This document shows, piece by piece, positions 35,562 to 44,925 of a stretch of DNA of 64,000 bases. Source of the DNA: an uncultured Prevotellaceae bacterium (GTDB lineage: Bacteria; Bacteroidota; Bacteroidia; Bacteroidales; Bacteroidaceae). Position 1 is the stretch's first letter. The number at the start of each line of letters is the position of its first letter. The stretch spans positions 14,306 to 78,305 of the forward strand of contig CALDLA010000067.1 of the NCBI GenBank assembly GCA_937898415.1. The letters run 5' to 3'. The notes beneath the pieces were generated by a model. It did not search any database. It was given only the letters and a program-made list of their open reading frames with translations, and was not told where the DNA came from. Position numbers and translations under genes: made by a program.

Positions 35562-37028
35562 ATGAAGACAAGAATATCAGCGATACTATTCACTATTCAC
35601 TGTTCACTATTCATTAGCCCTGTAAGGGCGCAAGTAGGCGAACCCTACATCCACGATCCCTCGACCATCGCCGAGTGCGACGGTAAGTACTATACCTTCG
35701 GCACCGGCGGTGGAGGTCTCATCTCTGAAGACGGCTGGAGCTGGCACAGCGGTGCTGAGCGCCCCGGTGGCGGTGCAGCTCCCGATGTATTGAAGATTGG
35801 CGACCGCTACCTCTGCATCTACGGTGCTACGGGTGGTGGACTCGGCGGCGGTCATGCCGGTCGCATCCTGACGATGTGGAATAAGACCCTCGACCCGAAG
35901 TCTCCCGATTTCAAGTGGACAGAGGCCGTTGAGGTATGTGCCAGCGACGGCATGGAAGACCAGGACGCCATCGACCCCGGTCTGTTGCTCGACCCGACGA
36001 CAGGTCGCCTATGGGCCAGCTACGGCACCTACTTCGGCAGCATCCGACTCATCGAGATTGACCCCAAGACGGGTTTTCGCGTCAGTGGCAATAAAGAAAA
36101 GGACATTGCCATCGACTGTGAGGCCAGCGACCTGATCTACCGTAATGGCTGGTACTATCTGCTGGGTACCCACGGCACCTGCTGCGACGGGGTGAACTCT
36201 ACTTACAATATAGTGGTGGGCCGCGCCAAGAGCGTACAGGGTCCCTATATAGATAATGTAGGCCGCGATATGTATCAAGGCGGTGGTAAAATGGTGATTG
36301 CCGCTGGCGACCGCAAGACGGGTGCCGGACACTTCGGCCGTACCATCATCGACGAGGGTGTGGAGATTCTGTCGTTCCACTGGGAGGCCGACTTCGACAT
36401 GGGCGGCCGCTCCACCCTGGCTATCCGCCCCCTGCTCTGGAAGAATGACTGGCCCGTAGGTGGTGAGCAGTTCAAGGGCGGTGTCTTCGAGATTGAGAGC
36501 GAGCGCCGTGGCTACGCTTTGGAACTGGCTGTCGACTTCGTTCGCATGAATGTCGCCCGTCAGGGTGGTTTCGGCAGACCGCAGCAGAACGCCGCTCCCC
36601 CACAGCCCGTGGCTAACCAGACGCTGGACGAAGTAAAGGGCAAGTGGCCGGAAGGAAATATCCCCGCCCGTATCGGCGACTATATGTTCCGTCCCTGGCA
36701 GCGCTGGAACGTGCAGCCCGCCGAGGGTAAGGGCGGCTACTTAGGCGGTCCGTACTTCAAGATTACCATCGACGGTACCGAGCGCGCCCTGGCTGCTACT
36801 GCTGACTGCGAGGTGACTACCGTTCCTGCCTACACAGGAGCCGACGAACAGCTGTGGCGCATCGAGCAGCTCACCGACGGTACCTTCCGCATCATGCCGA
36901 AGGTTATCCCCGGACGCGAAGGACTGAACAAGCACTTCTGCCTCTACTCTGCAGGCGACTCGACTCCCACACTGGCCGAGTACGACTTCAATAGTGACAA
37001 TTCGAAATGGAACTTCCGCAATCATTAA
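35562..37028 (+). CDS. GH43 arabinanase/arabinofuranosidase-like enzyme with C-terminal lectin-like domain
   Basis: A 488-residue exported enzyme. Catalytic acids fit Asp32 (IHDPST), Asp138 (AIDPGLL) and Glu187 (CEASDLIYRNGWYYL), as in endo-arabinanase-type GH43. The C-terminal 120 residues (from about 360) carry a ricin-like or CBM13-like pattern (AYTGADEQLWRIEQLTDGTFRI). Part of its signal peptide (LFTIHCSLFIS) is written by a degenerate tandem repeat. It overlaps nothing but is nearly contiguous with the GH43 before and the GH9 after (31 bp). Confidence 0.88.
   Translation: MKTRISAILFTIHCSLFISPVRAQVGEPYIHDPSTIAECDGKYYTFGTGGGGLISEDGWSWHSGAERPGGGAAPDVLKIGDRYLCIYGATGGGLGGGHAGRILTMWNKTLDPKSPDFKWTEAVEVCASDGMEDQDAIDPGLLLDPTTGRLWASYGTYFGSIRLIEIDPKTGFRVSGNKEKDIAIDCEASDLIYRNGWYYLLGTHGTCCDGVNSTYNIVVGRAKSVQGPYIDNVGRDMYQGGGKMVIAAGDRKTGAGHFGRTIIDEGVEILSFHWEADFDMGGRSTLAIRPLLWKNDWPVGGEQFKGGVFEIESERRGYALELAVDFVRMNVARQGGFGRPQQNAAPPQPVANQTLDEVKGKWPEGNIPARIGDYMFRPWQRWNVQPAEGKGGYLGGPYFKITIDGTERALAATADCEVTTVPAYTGADEQLWRIEQLTDGTFRIMPKVIPGREGLNKHFCLYSAGDSTPTLAEYDFNSDNSKWNFRNH
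35585..35616. repeat. CACTATT-type tandem repeat within GH43 signal peptide
   Basis: ACTATTC units, including one ACTGTTC variant, are repeated four times and encode the hydrophobic core of the signal peptide. Confidence 0.75.
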
Positions 37029-37059
37029 TTGCGGAAGCTCCTTCCTAACCTTTTATCTA

Positions 37060-38769
37060 ATGGCAAAAACTATCTACGCCCTGCTGTTCGGCACATTCCT
37101 TGCGCTGCCGACAGTCGCTGGGGCTCAAATCCGCCTCAATCAGGTTGGTATGTACCCCAACCAAGAGAAAATCGCAGTCGTTGAAGGCACAGCCAAGTCT
37201 GTCACCATTAAGGATGCCGCCACAGGCCGCAAGGCCGTGAAACCGCGTGTCCTTCGTACCGCTACATCGCCGTGGTCGGGGAAGAAGCGCACGGTCATCG
37301 ACTTCAGCAGTCTGACACAGCCCGGCACCTATACCATCAGCAGCGGCAAGGAGTCGGCCACGTTTACCGTCAAGGAGGGTGCCCTGCGCGAAGTTACTGC
37401 CGCCACGCTCAAGGCTTTCTACCTCATCCGCTCCGGCGTAGCCATCGAGGCCAAGTATGCCGGAGCATACGCCCGTCCTGTCGGACATCCTGACACCAAG
37501 GTGCTCATCCATCCCTCAGCAGCCTCCTTAGGCCGTCCTGCCGGAAGCATCATCTCGTCGCCCGGCGGCTGGTACGACGCTGGCGACTATAACAAGTACA
37601 TCGTCAACTCGGCATTCTCCATCGGCATCATGCTCTGCAGCTACGAGCAGAACCGCGACTACTACCAGTCGCTTACCGTCAACATTCCAGAGAGTCAGAA
37701 CCAGACGGCAGACGTGCTCGACGAACTCTACTTCAACCTGCGCTGGATGCTCACCATGCAGGATCCCTACGACGGTGGCGTCTATCACAAGCTGACCACG
37801 CCTAACTTCGAGAGTTTCATCCTGCCGACGGACTGCAAGCAACAGCGCTACGTGGTACAGAAGAGTACTGCCGCCACGCTCGACTTTGCCGCCGTCATGG
37901 CTCAGGCCGCCCGTATCTATAAAGGTAATAAGGACTACCCGACGTTTGCCGACGAGGCTGCCCGTGCCGCAATGGCTGCTTACGGGTGGGCCGAGCGTAA
38001 TCCCCGCGTACTCTACCAGCAGGCTAGGATGAGCGAACAGCACAAGCCTGCCGTCACCACCGGCGAATACGGTGACTTCAACCTGACCGACGAGTGGTAC
38101 TGGGCCGCTACCGAGTTACACCTGCTGACGGGCGACCAGCAGTTTGCAGAGGTCATCGCCAAGAACCAACCGCGCCGTTTCTCGGCCCCGACCTGGGGTA
38201 ACGTCGCCGCCCTCGGCACCTACGATGCTCTCATCCACGCCACCACTCACCACTCACCACTCACCACCCACCTCCTATCCTACTGCGACAGTCTTGTGGC
38301 CACGACTTCCAAGTCATCATTCCAGACGCCCTGCGGCAACTCGCCACGCGACTTCGGCTGGGGCTGTCTGGCCGAGACCTTCGGTGCCAACGGTGTAACC
38401 CTTTGCATCGCCTACCGACTGACAGGTGACAAGAAATACTTGACTGCCGCTCTTGAGAATGCTGACTATGTCCTGGGACGCAATGCCACGGGCTACTGCT
38501 ACATCACGGGCTTTGGCACGAAGAGCCCCATGCATCCGCATCACCGCATATCGGCGGCTGACAACATCGAGGCACCCTTCCCGGGATTAGTGGCCGGTGG
38601 TCCCAACCCGCAACAGCAGGACATTGCTGAAGTAAAAGTCTATCCGTCGAAACAGCGCGACGAGTCGTACACCGATGTCACCGACTCTTACGCCAGCAAC
38701 GAAATAGCCATCAACTGGAACGCCTCCATCCTGGCCCTCCTCGGCTGGTTAGAGGCTGAACTGCAATAA
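37060..38769 (+). CDS. GH9 endoglucanase with N-terminal Ig-like domain
   Basis: A 569-residue exported enzyme. The N-terminal Ig-like CelD_N domain (about 22-105, starting IRLNQVGMYPNQEK) is followed by the (alpha/alpha)6 GH9 barrel. The catalytic base region GGWYDAGDYNKY (Asp173/Asp176), the His-containing MHPHHR and the acid Glu548 in SNEIAINWNA are all present. GH9 enzymes cut beta-1,4-glucan backbones such as cellulose, xyloglucan or mixed-linkage glucan. The ATG at 37060 opens the signal peptide. A 7-nt tandem repeat at 38240-38274 encodes THHSPLTTH on the surface. Confidence 0.95.
   Translation: MAKTIYALLFGTFLALPTVAGAQIRLNQVGMYPNQEKIAVVEGTAKSVTIKDAATGRKAVKPRVLRTATSPWSGKKRTVIDFSSLTQPGTYTISSGKESATFTVKEGALREVTAATLKAFYLIRSGVAIEAKYAGAYARPVGHPDTKVLIHPSAASLGRPAGSIISSPGGWYDAGDYNKYIVNSAFSIGIMLCSYEQNRDYYQSLTVNIPESQNQTADVLDELYFNLRWMLTMQDPYDGGVYHKLTTPNFESFILPTDCKQQRYVVQKSTAATLDFAAVMAQAARIYKGNKDYPTFADEAARAAMAAYGWAERNPRVLYQQARMSEQHKPAVTTGEYGDFNLTDEWYWAATELHLLTGDQQFAEVIAKNQPRRFSAPTWGNVAALGTYDALIHATTHHSPLTTHLLSYCDSLVATTSKSSFQTPCGNSPRDFGWGCLAETFGANGVTLCIAYRLTGDKKYLTAALENADYVLGRNATGYCYITGFGTKSPMHPHHRISAADNIEAPFPGLVAGGPNPQQQDIAEVKVYPSKQRDESYTDVTDSYASNEIAINWNASILALLGWLEAELQ
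38240..38274. repeat. CACCACT tandem repeat within GH9 gene
   Basis: Nearly perfect CACCACT/CACCACC units, 7 nt, repeated about five times, encode HATTHHSPLTTH between conserved catalytic-domain helices. Confidence 0.8.
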
Positions 38770-38786
38770 TAACAAAACAAAGACTT

Positions 38787-40145
38787 ATGAGTAACGACAA
38801 ACAGAACAACATGAGCCGACGGGAATTCCTGCGGCGCATAGGAATCGGAGCAGGATCGGCGATGGCACTCATGGCCCTCGACCCCATCAACGTCCTGGCG
38901 CAAGAAAAGAAAGGCAAGACCGCCAATAACCGCATGACCTACCGCGTTCAGCACGGTTCGGGAGAAGAAATCTCGCTCTTGGGCTTCGGCATGATGCGAC
39001 TGCCCAACAACCAGGACGAGGTCAACCAACTGGTGGACTACGCCATCGAGCACGGTGTCAACTACTACGACACGGCTCCCATGTATATGGGTGGACAGTC
39101 GGAGGTACTGATGGGCAACGCCTTGTCGCGTCATCCCCGCGACAAGTACTTCGTAGCCACTAAGATGTCGAACCAGAACCGCCGTCTGTGGACGTTCGAA
39201 GAGTCAAAGGGACTGTACGAACGGTCGTTGGAGAAGCTGAAGGTCGACTACATCGACTACTACCTGCTCCACGGCATCGGCGGCGGCATGGACTCGCTGA
39301 AGGGCCGTTTCCTCGACAACGGTGTGCTCGACTTCCTGCTCAAGGAGCGCAAGGAGGGACGTATCAAGCACCTCGGCTTTTCTTACCACGGCGATGTGCG
39401 CGACTTCGACTGGCTGCTCGACCATCAGGAAGAGTATCAATGGGACTTCGTACAGATACAGATGAACTTCCTCGACTGGCGCCACGCTTCGATGCGCGGT
39501 GGCCGGCGTTCGGATGCTGACGCCGAATACCTCTACGACAAGTGTGAGAAGACCGGTGTACAGTGTGTGGTCATGGAACCGCTGCGTGGCGGTGCCTTCG
39601 GACGTATGGCCAGCGAGCTGACCGACCAGCTGAAGGCGATGCGCCCCGACGACAGCACAGCCCGCTGGGCCTTCCGCTGGGTGGGTTCCTATCCCAACAT
39701 CCTGACCACCTTGAGCGGCATGAACCGCATGGACCATCTGGAGGAAAACATCAAAACCTTCTCGCCGCTCGAAGTATGCACCGAGGCTGAGAACAGGCTG
39801 TTGGCAAAGATTGCCGACCAGATGTCGGGCTTCCCCACCATCCCCTGTACCACCTGCGAGTACTGCATGCCCTGCCCTTACGGCGTGAATATCCCCGGCA
39901 ACTTCGCCGTCTACAGCGAAGCCGTCACCAACCACATCCTGCCGTTGCCCGACAAGTCGGCTCCCGACTACGCCGAGCGTAAGCAGCAGTTCATGGATGC
40001 CTATAAAAAGGCACTCCCCGAAGAGAAGACCTGGGCTTACGCCTGTCAAGACTGCGAGGAGTGCCTGTCAAAATGTCCGCAGCAGATACGTATTCCAAAC
40101 CAGTTGGCTCGCATCGTAGAGACGCTGCGCGGTCCACGGACCTGA
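38787..40145 (+). CDS. Tat-exported aldo/keto reductase with C-terminal Fe-S cluster motifs
   Basis: A 452-residue protein with a twin-arginine signal (SRREFLRRIGIGAG). The aldo/keto reductase barrel (about 55-330) shows DTAPMY, FVATK and YLLHGIG positions of the catalytic tetrad. The C-terminus has CTTCEYCMPCPYGVNIP and CQDCEECLSKCPQQI, patterns of 4Fe-4S ferredoxin-like domains. The family is widespread in anaerobes; the substrate is unknown. It follows the GH9 gene by 17 bp and ends one base before the convergent GH97 gene. Confidence 0.9.
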   Translation: MSNDKQNNMSRREFLRRIGIGAGSAMALMALDPINVLAQEKKGKTANNRMTYRVQHGSGEEISLLGFGMMRLPNNQDEVNQLVDYAIEHGVNYYDTAPMYMGGQSEVLMGNALSRHPRDKYFVATKMSNQNRRLWTFEESKGLYERSLEKLKVDYIDYYLLHGIGGGMDSLKGRFLDNGVLDFLLKERKEGRIKHLGFSYHGDVRDFDWLLDHQEEYQWDFVQIQMNFLDWRHASMRGGRRSDADAEYLYDKCEKTGVQCVVMEPLRGGAFGRMASELTDQLKAMRPDDSTARWAFRWVGSYPNILTTLSGMNRMDHLEENIKTFSPLEVCTEAENRLLAKIADQMSGFPTIPCTTCEYCMPCPYGVNIPGNFAVYSEAVTNHILPLPDKSAPDYAERKQQFMDAYKKALPEEKTWAYACQDCEECLSKCPQQIRIPNQLARIVETLRGPRT

Positions 40146-40146
40146 C

Positions 40147-41943
40147 TTAACGTTCTATACGGAAGATAAAACCTCCTCGCGGCTGGCAAGTGACAGTAGC
40201 GGGGAGTTTTTCTATTGTCTCAATGCGCCACGGCTCTTCCTTGCTGCCGCTGTCGGCAAACAGGGTGGCGGCATATTTCCCCTTGACGAAATCAAGGGGC
40301 ACGGTGAGGGTCTTTTCGTTGTCGGTGCCGTTGATGCCGGCTACATACCACGTATTGCCACTACGACGGGCCAGCACACAGCTTTCACCGGGATAGCCGC
40401 TGACAAAGCGGGTCTCGTCCCAGGCAGCGGGCAGCGTCGACAGGAAGTCCTGCACGGTCTTCGGCTGTGCCAAGAAACTCTCAGGACGGTCGGCCAAGTG
40501 CTGCAGACCGCTCTCGAAGAGCACCGTCAACGCCAGCTCATGGGCGTGACTCGTGATGTGCGGATGCTGGGAGTCGCTGAAGGCACAGGGGGTATAGTCC
40601 ATCGGCCCGATGACATTACGGGTAAAGGGCAGTGTGGCGTTGTGGCTGGCAGCCTTGTCGGTAAAGGTCGCCACGTTGTTGTACCACTCAGCACCATAGA
40701 CGCCCTCCGTCGACAGCAGGTTCGGATAGGTGCGCTGCCATCCGCGGGGCACCGTAGCTCCGTGGAAGTTGACCAACAGGTGGTGACGGGCGGCACTCTC
40801 CATCAGGTCGATGCAGTAGTCCATATTCTTCTGGTTCTCACCGCTGAAGAAATCAATTTTTACGCCTGCCACACCTATCTTCTCACACCAGGCAAACTCT
40901 TTCTCTCGGTCTTCGGGCTTATTCAGGCGGAACTTCGGTGTCGGCGCACCGTCAATCCAGCCCACACTGGAGTTATACCATATCATCGGCTTCACACCCT
41001 TCGACTTGGCGTAGTTGACGGCATCCTCCACCGTCTTGCCGTCCTTCATTCTATCCCACTCGGCATCAATCAGCACGTAGGGCAGCTTCAGCGTAGCAGC
41101 CAGGTCGGTGTATTTCTGGATGATGTTATAGTCGTCCGACCCGTGATTGTAGGCCCAGTATACCCACGACACCACGCCTGGCTTAATCCAGCTGGTATCT
41201 TCGAGCTTACAGGGTTCGCTGACATCGGTGACCAACGTTGACTCCACCACGTCGCCCAGCGAACCGAGAATCACCAGCCGCCACGGCGTGTGCCCGGCGG
41301 TTTCCCCGCCGGGAATCTTCTCGTCCTCCACCACGCGGTACATCTCGCCCTCATTATACATCGACGATGCACTCTGACCTTTCTCGATATTCGCCTCCGT
41401 CAACAGGGCAAACACGCCGTCCTTCAGTTCCAGCAATGCCGGGAAACTCCAGCGGACACAGTTGCCGTCGGCATCCTTCGACACCGCACTGAACGACCGC
41501 TGGGCTTTCTCCTTATGCGTCGTCATCAGCGGATAGAAGTTCTCGGCACCGTCCGTCCACTGCATCATCCAGCGCTTCATGCCCTCGGGGATGACGTAGG
41601 CAGCCTGCTCCTTGACGGGCGACTCATAGCGGTAGGCCAGTCCGTCGTTGTAGAGGCGCACGGTCATCTGCCCTACCCTATACTCGTTGGCCTCGTTGGT
41701 GCAATGGCTGCGTTTGCCCGACAGCATCGTGTAGTCGGCCTTCACCTTCTTGGCCTTCAGCGCTTTAAGAGGCAATGCTGCCTGAGCATCCTTCATCTGC
41801 AACACCTGCTGTCCCTGGTAGGCAATCAACAACTGACCGCCCTTTATCTCCACCGACAACTTCCCGTTCGGCGACGTCAGCCGCTGGGCTGATGCCGTCA
41901 TCGTCAGGCCCGCCACGACGAGCCAAAAGAATAATCTCTTCAT
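40147..41943 (-). CDS. GH97 glycosidase, retaining-type
   Basis: A 598-residue exported enzyme with the GH97 layout: N-terminal beta-supersandwich, central barrel (SWVYWAYNHGSDDY, LIDAEWDRM) and C-terminal beta domain. VKIDFF places Asp364 where retaining GH97 members have their nucleophile, unlike the Glu-based inverting SusB type, so alpha-galactosidase-like activity is more likely than alpha-glucosidase. Glu185 in TEANIE fits the calcium site. It follows the GH3 gene by 16 bp on the same strand and converges with the AKR gene with one base between stop codons. Confidence 0.92.
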   Translation of the reverse strand: MKRLFFWLVVAGLTMTASAQRLTSPNGKLSVEIKGGQLLIAYQGQQVLQMKDAQAALPLKALKAKKVKADYTMLSGKRSHCTNEANEYRVGQMTVRLYNDGLAYRYESPVKEQAAYVIPEGMKRWMMQWTDGAENFYPLMTTHKEKAQRSFSAVSKDADGNCVRWSFPALLELKDGVFALLTEANIEKGQSASSMYNEGEMYRVVEDEKIPGGETAGHTPWRLVILGSLGDVVESTLVTDVSEPCKLEDTSWIKPGVVSWVYWAYNHGSDDYNIIQKYTDLAATLKLPYVLIDAEWDRMKDGKTVEDAVNYAKSKGVKPMIWYNSSVGWIDGAPTPKFRLNKPEDREKEFAWCEKIGVAGVKIDFFSGENQKNMDYCIDLMESAARHHLLVNFHGATVPRGWQRTYPNLLSTEGVYGAEWYNNVATFTDKAASHNATLPFTRNVIGPMDYTPCAFSDSQHPHITSHAHELALTVLFESGLQHLADRPESFLAQPKTVQDFLSTLPAAWDETRFVSGYPGESCVLARRSGNTWYVAGINGTDNEKTLTVPLDFVKGKYAATLFADSGSKEEPWRIETIEKLPATVTCQPRGGFIFRIER

Positions 41944-41959
41944 CTTTTATAGATTGTTT

Positions 41960-44347
41960 TTAGTTCTGTACATTGAAATAATGCTCACGCAGCGGCTTGG
42001 TGACCGTCTCACCCGTCAGCGTCACCTGCTGCTGCAACTTGATGTCGGCCGACGAGGCACCTACCTTAATAATGTACGCACCCGGGGCGACGTTCCATTG
42101 GCGCTGGCCTTCATGGGTATAGTAGCCGAACTGCTCGGTTTGCAACTGCATCCTCACGGTCTTCGTCTCGCCGGGCTGCAGCGACACACGGGCAAAGCCC
42201 TGCAACTGGATAGGCCGTATCTGCTGACTGCTGTCCGTAGGCGACAGATAGACCTGTGCCACCTCGTCGGCAGCCATCTTCCCGGTGTTCTTCACCTCAA
42301 ACGACAGATTGACTGTCGGGGCTGAAGCAGACACTTCACCGTCCACCTGCAGGTTCGCATATTCAAACGTGGTGTAGCTCAGGCCGTAGCCAAAGGGCCA
42401 CTGTACACGCGGATCCTGCTCCATCGAGTGGTTATAGCACAGCGGCTCATAGACCTCGATATTGGGATAGCTGACCGAGAGTTTAGCCGAAGGTGACACG
42501 TTGCCCAAGAGGATGTCGGCCACAGCGTTGCCACCCTCCTCGCCCGGATACCAGGCCTGGATGACGGCGGCACATTGTTCGGCAAGGCCGGAGATGACCT
42601 GCGCCCTGCCGCCGAACACCACCAGCACCACAGGCTTACCCGTAGCCAGCAGTTCCTTGACATACTGTTCCTGACGGCCAGGCAGACGGAGACCCTGACG
42701 GTCGCGGTTCTCGCCACAGAGCATCACGTTCTCGCCGACGGCAGCAATGATGACATCGGCCTGCTGGGCCAGGCGCAGGGCTTCGGCCTTGTCGGCCTGC
42801 TCGCCGGAATCCACCTTGCGGTGCAGTATCTCATACTCCCAGGCACGTTCGTCGCCGAGTTCGCTGTACTTGGTCTCTATCTCTTCCGTCCAGTCGCAGC
42901 CACGTGAGTACATCAGGTTGACATCCTTGGGCAGTTTGGCCTTCGTACCTTCCAACAGCGTGATGACGTGCGGATGATCCAAGTCTTCCATGATCTTCTT
43001 CCAGAAATAGGTCATGGCCGGGAACGAGTAGTCGCCGCACATCGCCCACATCGTATTGGCGTTAGGGCCGGTGAGCAGCACGTTCTTCACATCCTTTATC
43101 GGCAACAATCCAGTATTTTCCAACAGCACGATGCTCTGTGTGGCAATGTCGTAGGCCGTCTGCCGTTCCTCGGGTGTATCGAGCGTTATCTGTTCCTTAC
43201 TATATAGGTAGGGGTTCTGGTCGAAAAGTCCGGCGCGGAACTTATAGCGCAGCACGTCCTTCACGGCCCGTTCCAGCACCTCCGGCTTCACCAGTCCCTC
43301 GTCAATCGCCTGCTGCAAATATTTGTAATTGGCACCGTGGGGGAAGTCCACGTCGTTGCCGCCATTGATGGCAGCGGCGGCCTTGAGAATCTCCTCTCTC
43401 CTCTCTCCTCTCTCCTCTTTAATCGGCAATTGGTCGATGGCCGTATAGTCGCTGACCACCATACCGTCGAAGCCGAGGTAGTCGCGCAGGATGTCCTGCA
43501 GTATCCAGCTATTGGCCACGCAATTCACCTTCACTGAGTCCGTTGCTTCACTTTTCACTTCTCCCTTTTCACTTCTCATGGCATGATAGCCTGGCATCAC
43601 GGCCTTGCTCCCTGCCAACCGTATCATCGTCTCGTGGGGCAACAGGATTTCCTCCATCAGTTCCTTTTCCTCAGCATCGCCGCCACCGCCGTAACCAAGA
43701 TAGTGTTTCGAGCAGGCACCGACGCCCTTCTTCAGGTCGTCCTGCTGCAGTCCCTTCACAAAGGCCACGCCCATCACCGCCGACAGGTAGCCATCCTCGC
43801 CGTACGACTCCTCCAAGCGGTTGAACGAGGGCGTGCGGCACACATCGACCATCGGCGACAGCGACAGTACGCCACCCATCTTCCTCATGGCAATCGCCGT
43901 CTGACGGGTCTTCAGTTCAGCCAGTTCGGGATTGAACGAGCAGGCCTGCCCTATCTGCTGCGGATAGATGGTAGCCCCACGGGTATTGACGCCCGACAGC
44001 ACCTCCTCGTGGAACAAGGCCGGGATACCGTTTGGTGTATTCTTCATCAACCAGTCCTGAACGGCGGCCACACGGTCGCGCAATTCGTTGGGGTCACGCG
44101 GTTTCTGACTGGCATACTGCGAGAAGTGACCGATGCCGTTGGGTATCAGTTCGCGGCATTTCGCCGGGTCCAATCGCCCCTCGTCGTCGAAGAGCTCATC
44201 CATATACATGCTTCTCAGCTGGGCGATACGTTCCTCCTGCGACATCTTGTCGTACAGTTCGTCTACTTGTTGTTCTGTGTCTACGGCGGCACTACAGCCT
44301 GCCAGCAGTGCACTCATGCACATGATTGCCATTCCTTTCATACTCAT
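41960..44347 (-). CDS. GH3 beta-glucosidase-type lipoprotein
   Basis: A 795-residue GH3 enzyme with a lipoprotein signal (LLAGCS, Cys18). Nucleophile Asp300 in MVVSDYTAID; acid/base region within the second domain (AAVGENVMLCGENRDRQGL); C-terminal fibronectin-III-like domain. No PA14 insertion, unlike the GH3 at 30.7-33.3 kb. Two low-complexity stretches (SEKGEVKSEATD near 259 and IKEERGERREEI near 309) flank the nucleophile and are encoded by tandem DNA repeats. It has its own promoter and is transcribed with GH97. Confidence 0.92.
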   Translation of the reverse strand: MSMKGMAIMCMSALLAGCSAAVDTEQQVDELYDKMSQEERIAQLRSMYMDELFDDEGRLDPAKCRELIPNGIGHFSQYASQKPRDPNELRDRVAAVQDWLMKNTPNGIPALFHEEVLSGVNTRGATIYPQQIGQACSFNPELAELKTRQTAIAMRKMGGVLSLSPMVDVCRTPSFNRLEESYGEDGYLSAVMGVAFVKGLQQDDLKKGVGACSKHYLGYGGGGDAEEKELMEEILLPHETMIRLAGSKAVMPGYHAMRSEKGEVKSEATDSVKVNCVANSWILQDILRDYLGFDGMVVSDYTAIDQLPIKEERGERREEILKAAAAINGGNDVDFPHGANYKYLQQAIDEGLVKPEVLERAVKDVLRYKFRAGLFDQNPYLYSKEQITLDTPEERQTAYDIATQSIVLLENTGLLPIKDVKNVLLTGPNANTMWAMCGDYSFPAMTYFWKKIMEDLDHPHVITLLEGTKAKLPKDVNLMYSRGCDWTEEIETKYSELGDERAWEYEILHRKVDSGEQADKAEALRLAQQADVIIAAVGENVMLCGENRDRQGLRLPGRQEQYVKELLATGKPVVLVVFGGRAQVISGLAEQCAAVIQAWYPGEEGGNAVADILLGNVSPSAKLSVSYPNIEVYEPLCYNHSMEQDPRVQWPFGYGLSYTTFEYANLQVDGEVSASAPTVNLSFEVKNTGKMAADEVAQVYLSPTDSSQQIRPIQLQGFARVSLQPGETKTVRMQLQTEQFGYYTHEGQRQWNVAPGAYIIKVGASSADIKLQQQVTLTGETVTKPLREHYFNVQN
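43391..43421. repeat. CCTCTCT tandem repeat within GH3 gene
   Basis: Four perfect 7-nt CCTCTCT units and flanking variants encode EERGERREE, close to the active-site region of the protein. Confidence 0.8.
43545..43578. repeat. CACTTTT/CACTTCT tandem repeat within GH3 gene
   Basis: TTCACTTTTCACTTCTCCC units repeated twice encode SEKGEVKSEA. Confidence 0.75.
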
Positions 44348-44363
44348 TTTAGGTTTCAGTTTG

Positions 44364-44393
44364 CAAAGTTACGAAAAACGAGTGAAATACAAA
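44364..44393 (-). promoter_or_regulatory. Promoter of the GH3-GH97 operon
   Basis: -7 TAACTTTG (44364-44371, minus strand) and -33 TTTG (44390-44393) with 18 bp between, 17 bp upstream of the GH3 start. Confidence 0.65.
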
Positions 44394-44413
44394 AGGAAAG
44401 CTCGCTTTTCTTT

Positions 44414-44890
44414 TTATGACCTGTCTATAAAATCCTTTATTGATTGGATTAGAGATGTTGACGCGCTGTTCCCAATATGCTGTTGATGTATTGTCTGATT
44501 TCCATTCAGCAGCATAGAGGTCAGTTCCTCTTCATCCATTGCCACGTTGACCACTCCCAATTCCTTTAATCTACGTGCCGTTGCCAATTGATGTTCACTA
44601 CGATGCTCCCCTAATGCGGCTATGCGAGGAAAGACAATGATTGGTTTGTCCTTTTGCAGGGCAGACAGTATCGTTCCCATTCCTGCATGGGATATGATGA
44701 GACGAGCCTTGTTAAAGGGTGTGTTAAACTCGTCAGGTGCAAGAAAATCGACAGTCTTTATGTTCTTGGGAGTGAAGCCGCATTGATATACCTGCGCTAC
44801 GATTTCCTCGTTCAGTTGTGGAGCCAGATTGTCTATGATTTTGATAAGACGGTCAAACGGAAGCTGAGTACCAATAGTTACGAATATCAT
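44414..44890 (-). CDS. Alg13/PssE-like catalytic subunit of a split glycosyltransferase
   Basis: A 158-residue GT28 C-terminal-type protein: MIFVTIGTQLPFDRL at the N-terminus and the nucleotide-sugar-binding segment LIISHAGMGTILSAL. Such proteins act with a membrane-anchored Alg14-like partner, whose gene lies just upstream (34 bp). Together they add one sugar to a lipid-linked intermediate. Last gene of the capsule operon. Confidence 0.9.
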   Translation of the reverse strand: MIFVTIGTQLPFDRLIKIIDNLAPQLNEEIVAQVYQCGFTPKNIKTVDFLAPDEFNTPFNKARLIISHAGMGTILSALQKDKPIIVFPRIAALGEHRSEHQLATARRLKELGVVNVAMDEEELTSMLLNGNQTIHQQHIGNSASTSLIQSIKDFIDRS

Positions 44891-44925
44891 TTATAATTGA
44901 GAGTTTACTGTTTACCGTTAAATTC
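44890..44925. repeat. GTTTACTG/GTTTACCG repeat at gene junction
   Basis: GAGAGTTTACTGTTTACCGTTAAATT fills the junction between the Alg14-like and Alg13-like genes; same style as the other short repeats in the window. Confidence 0.5.
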
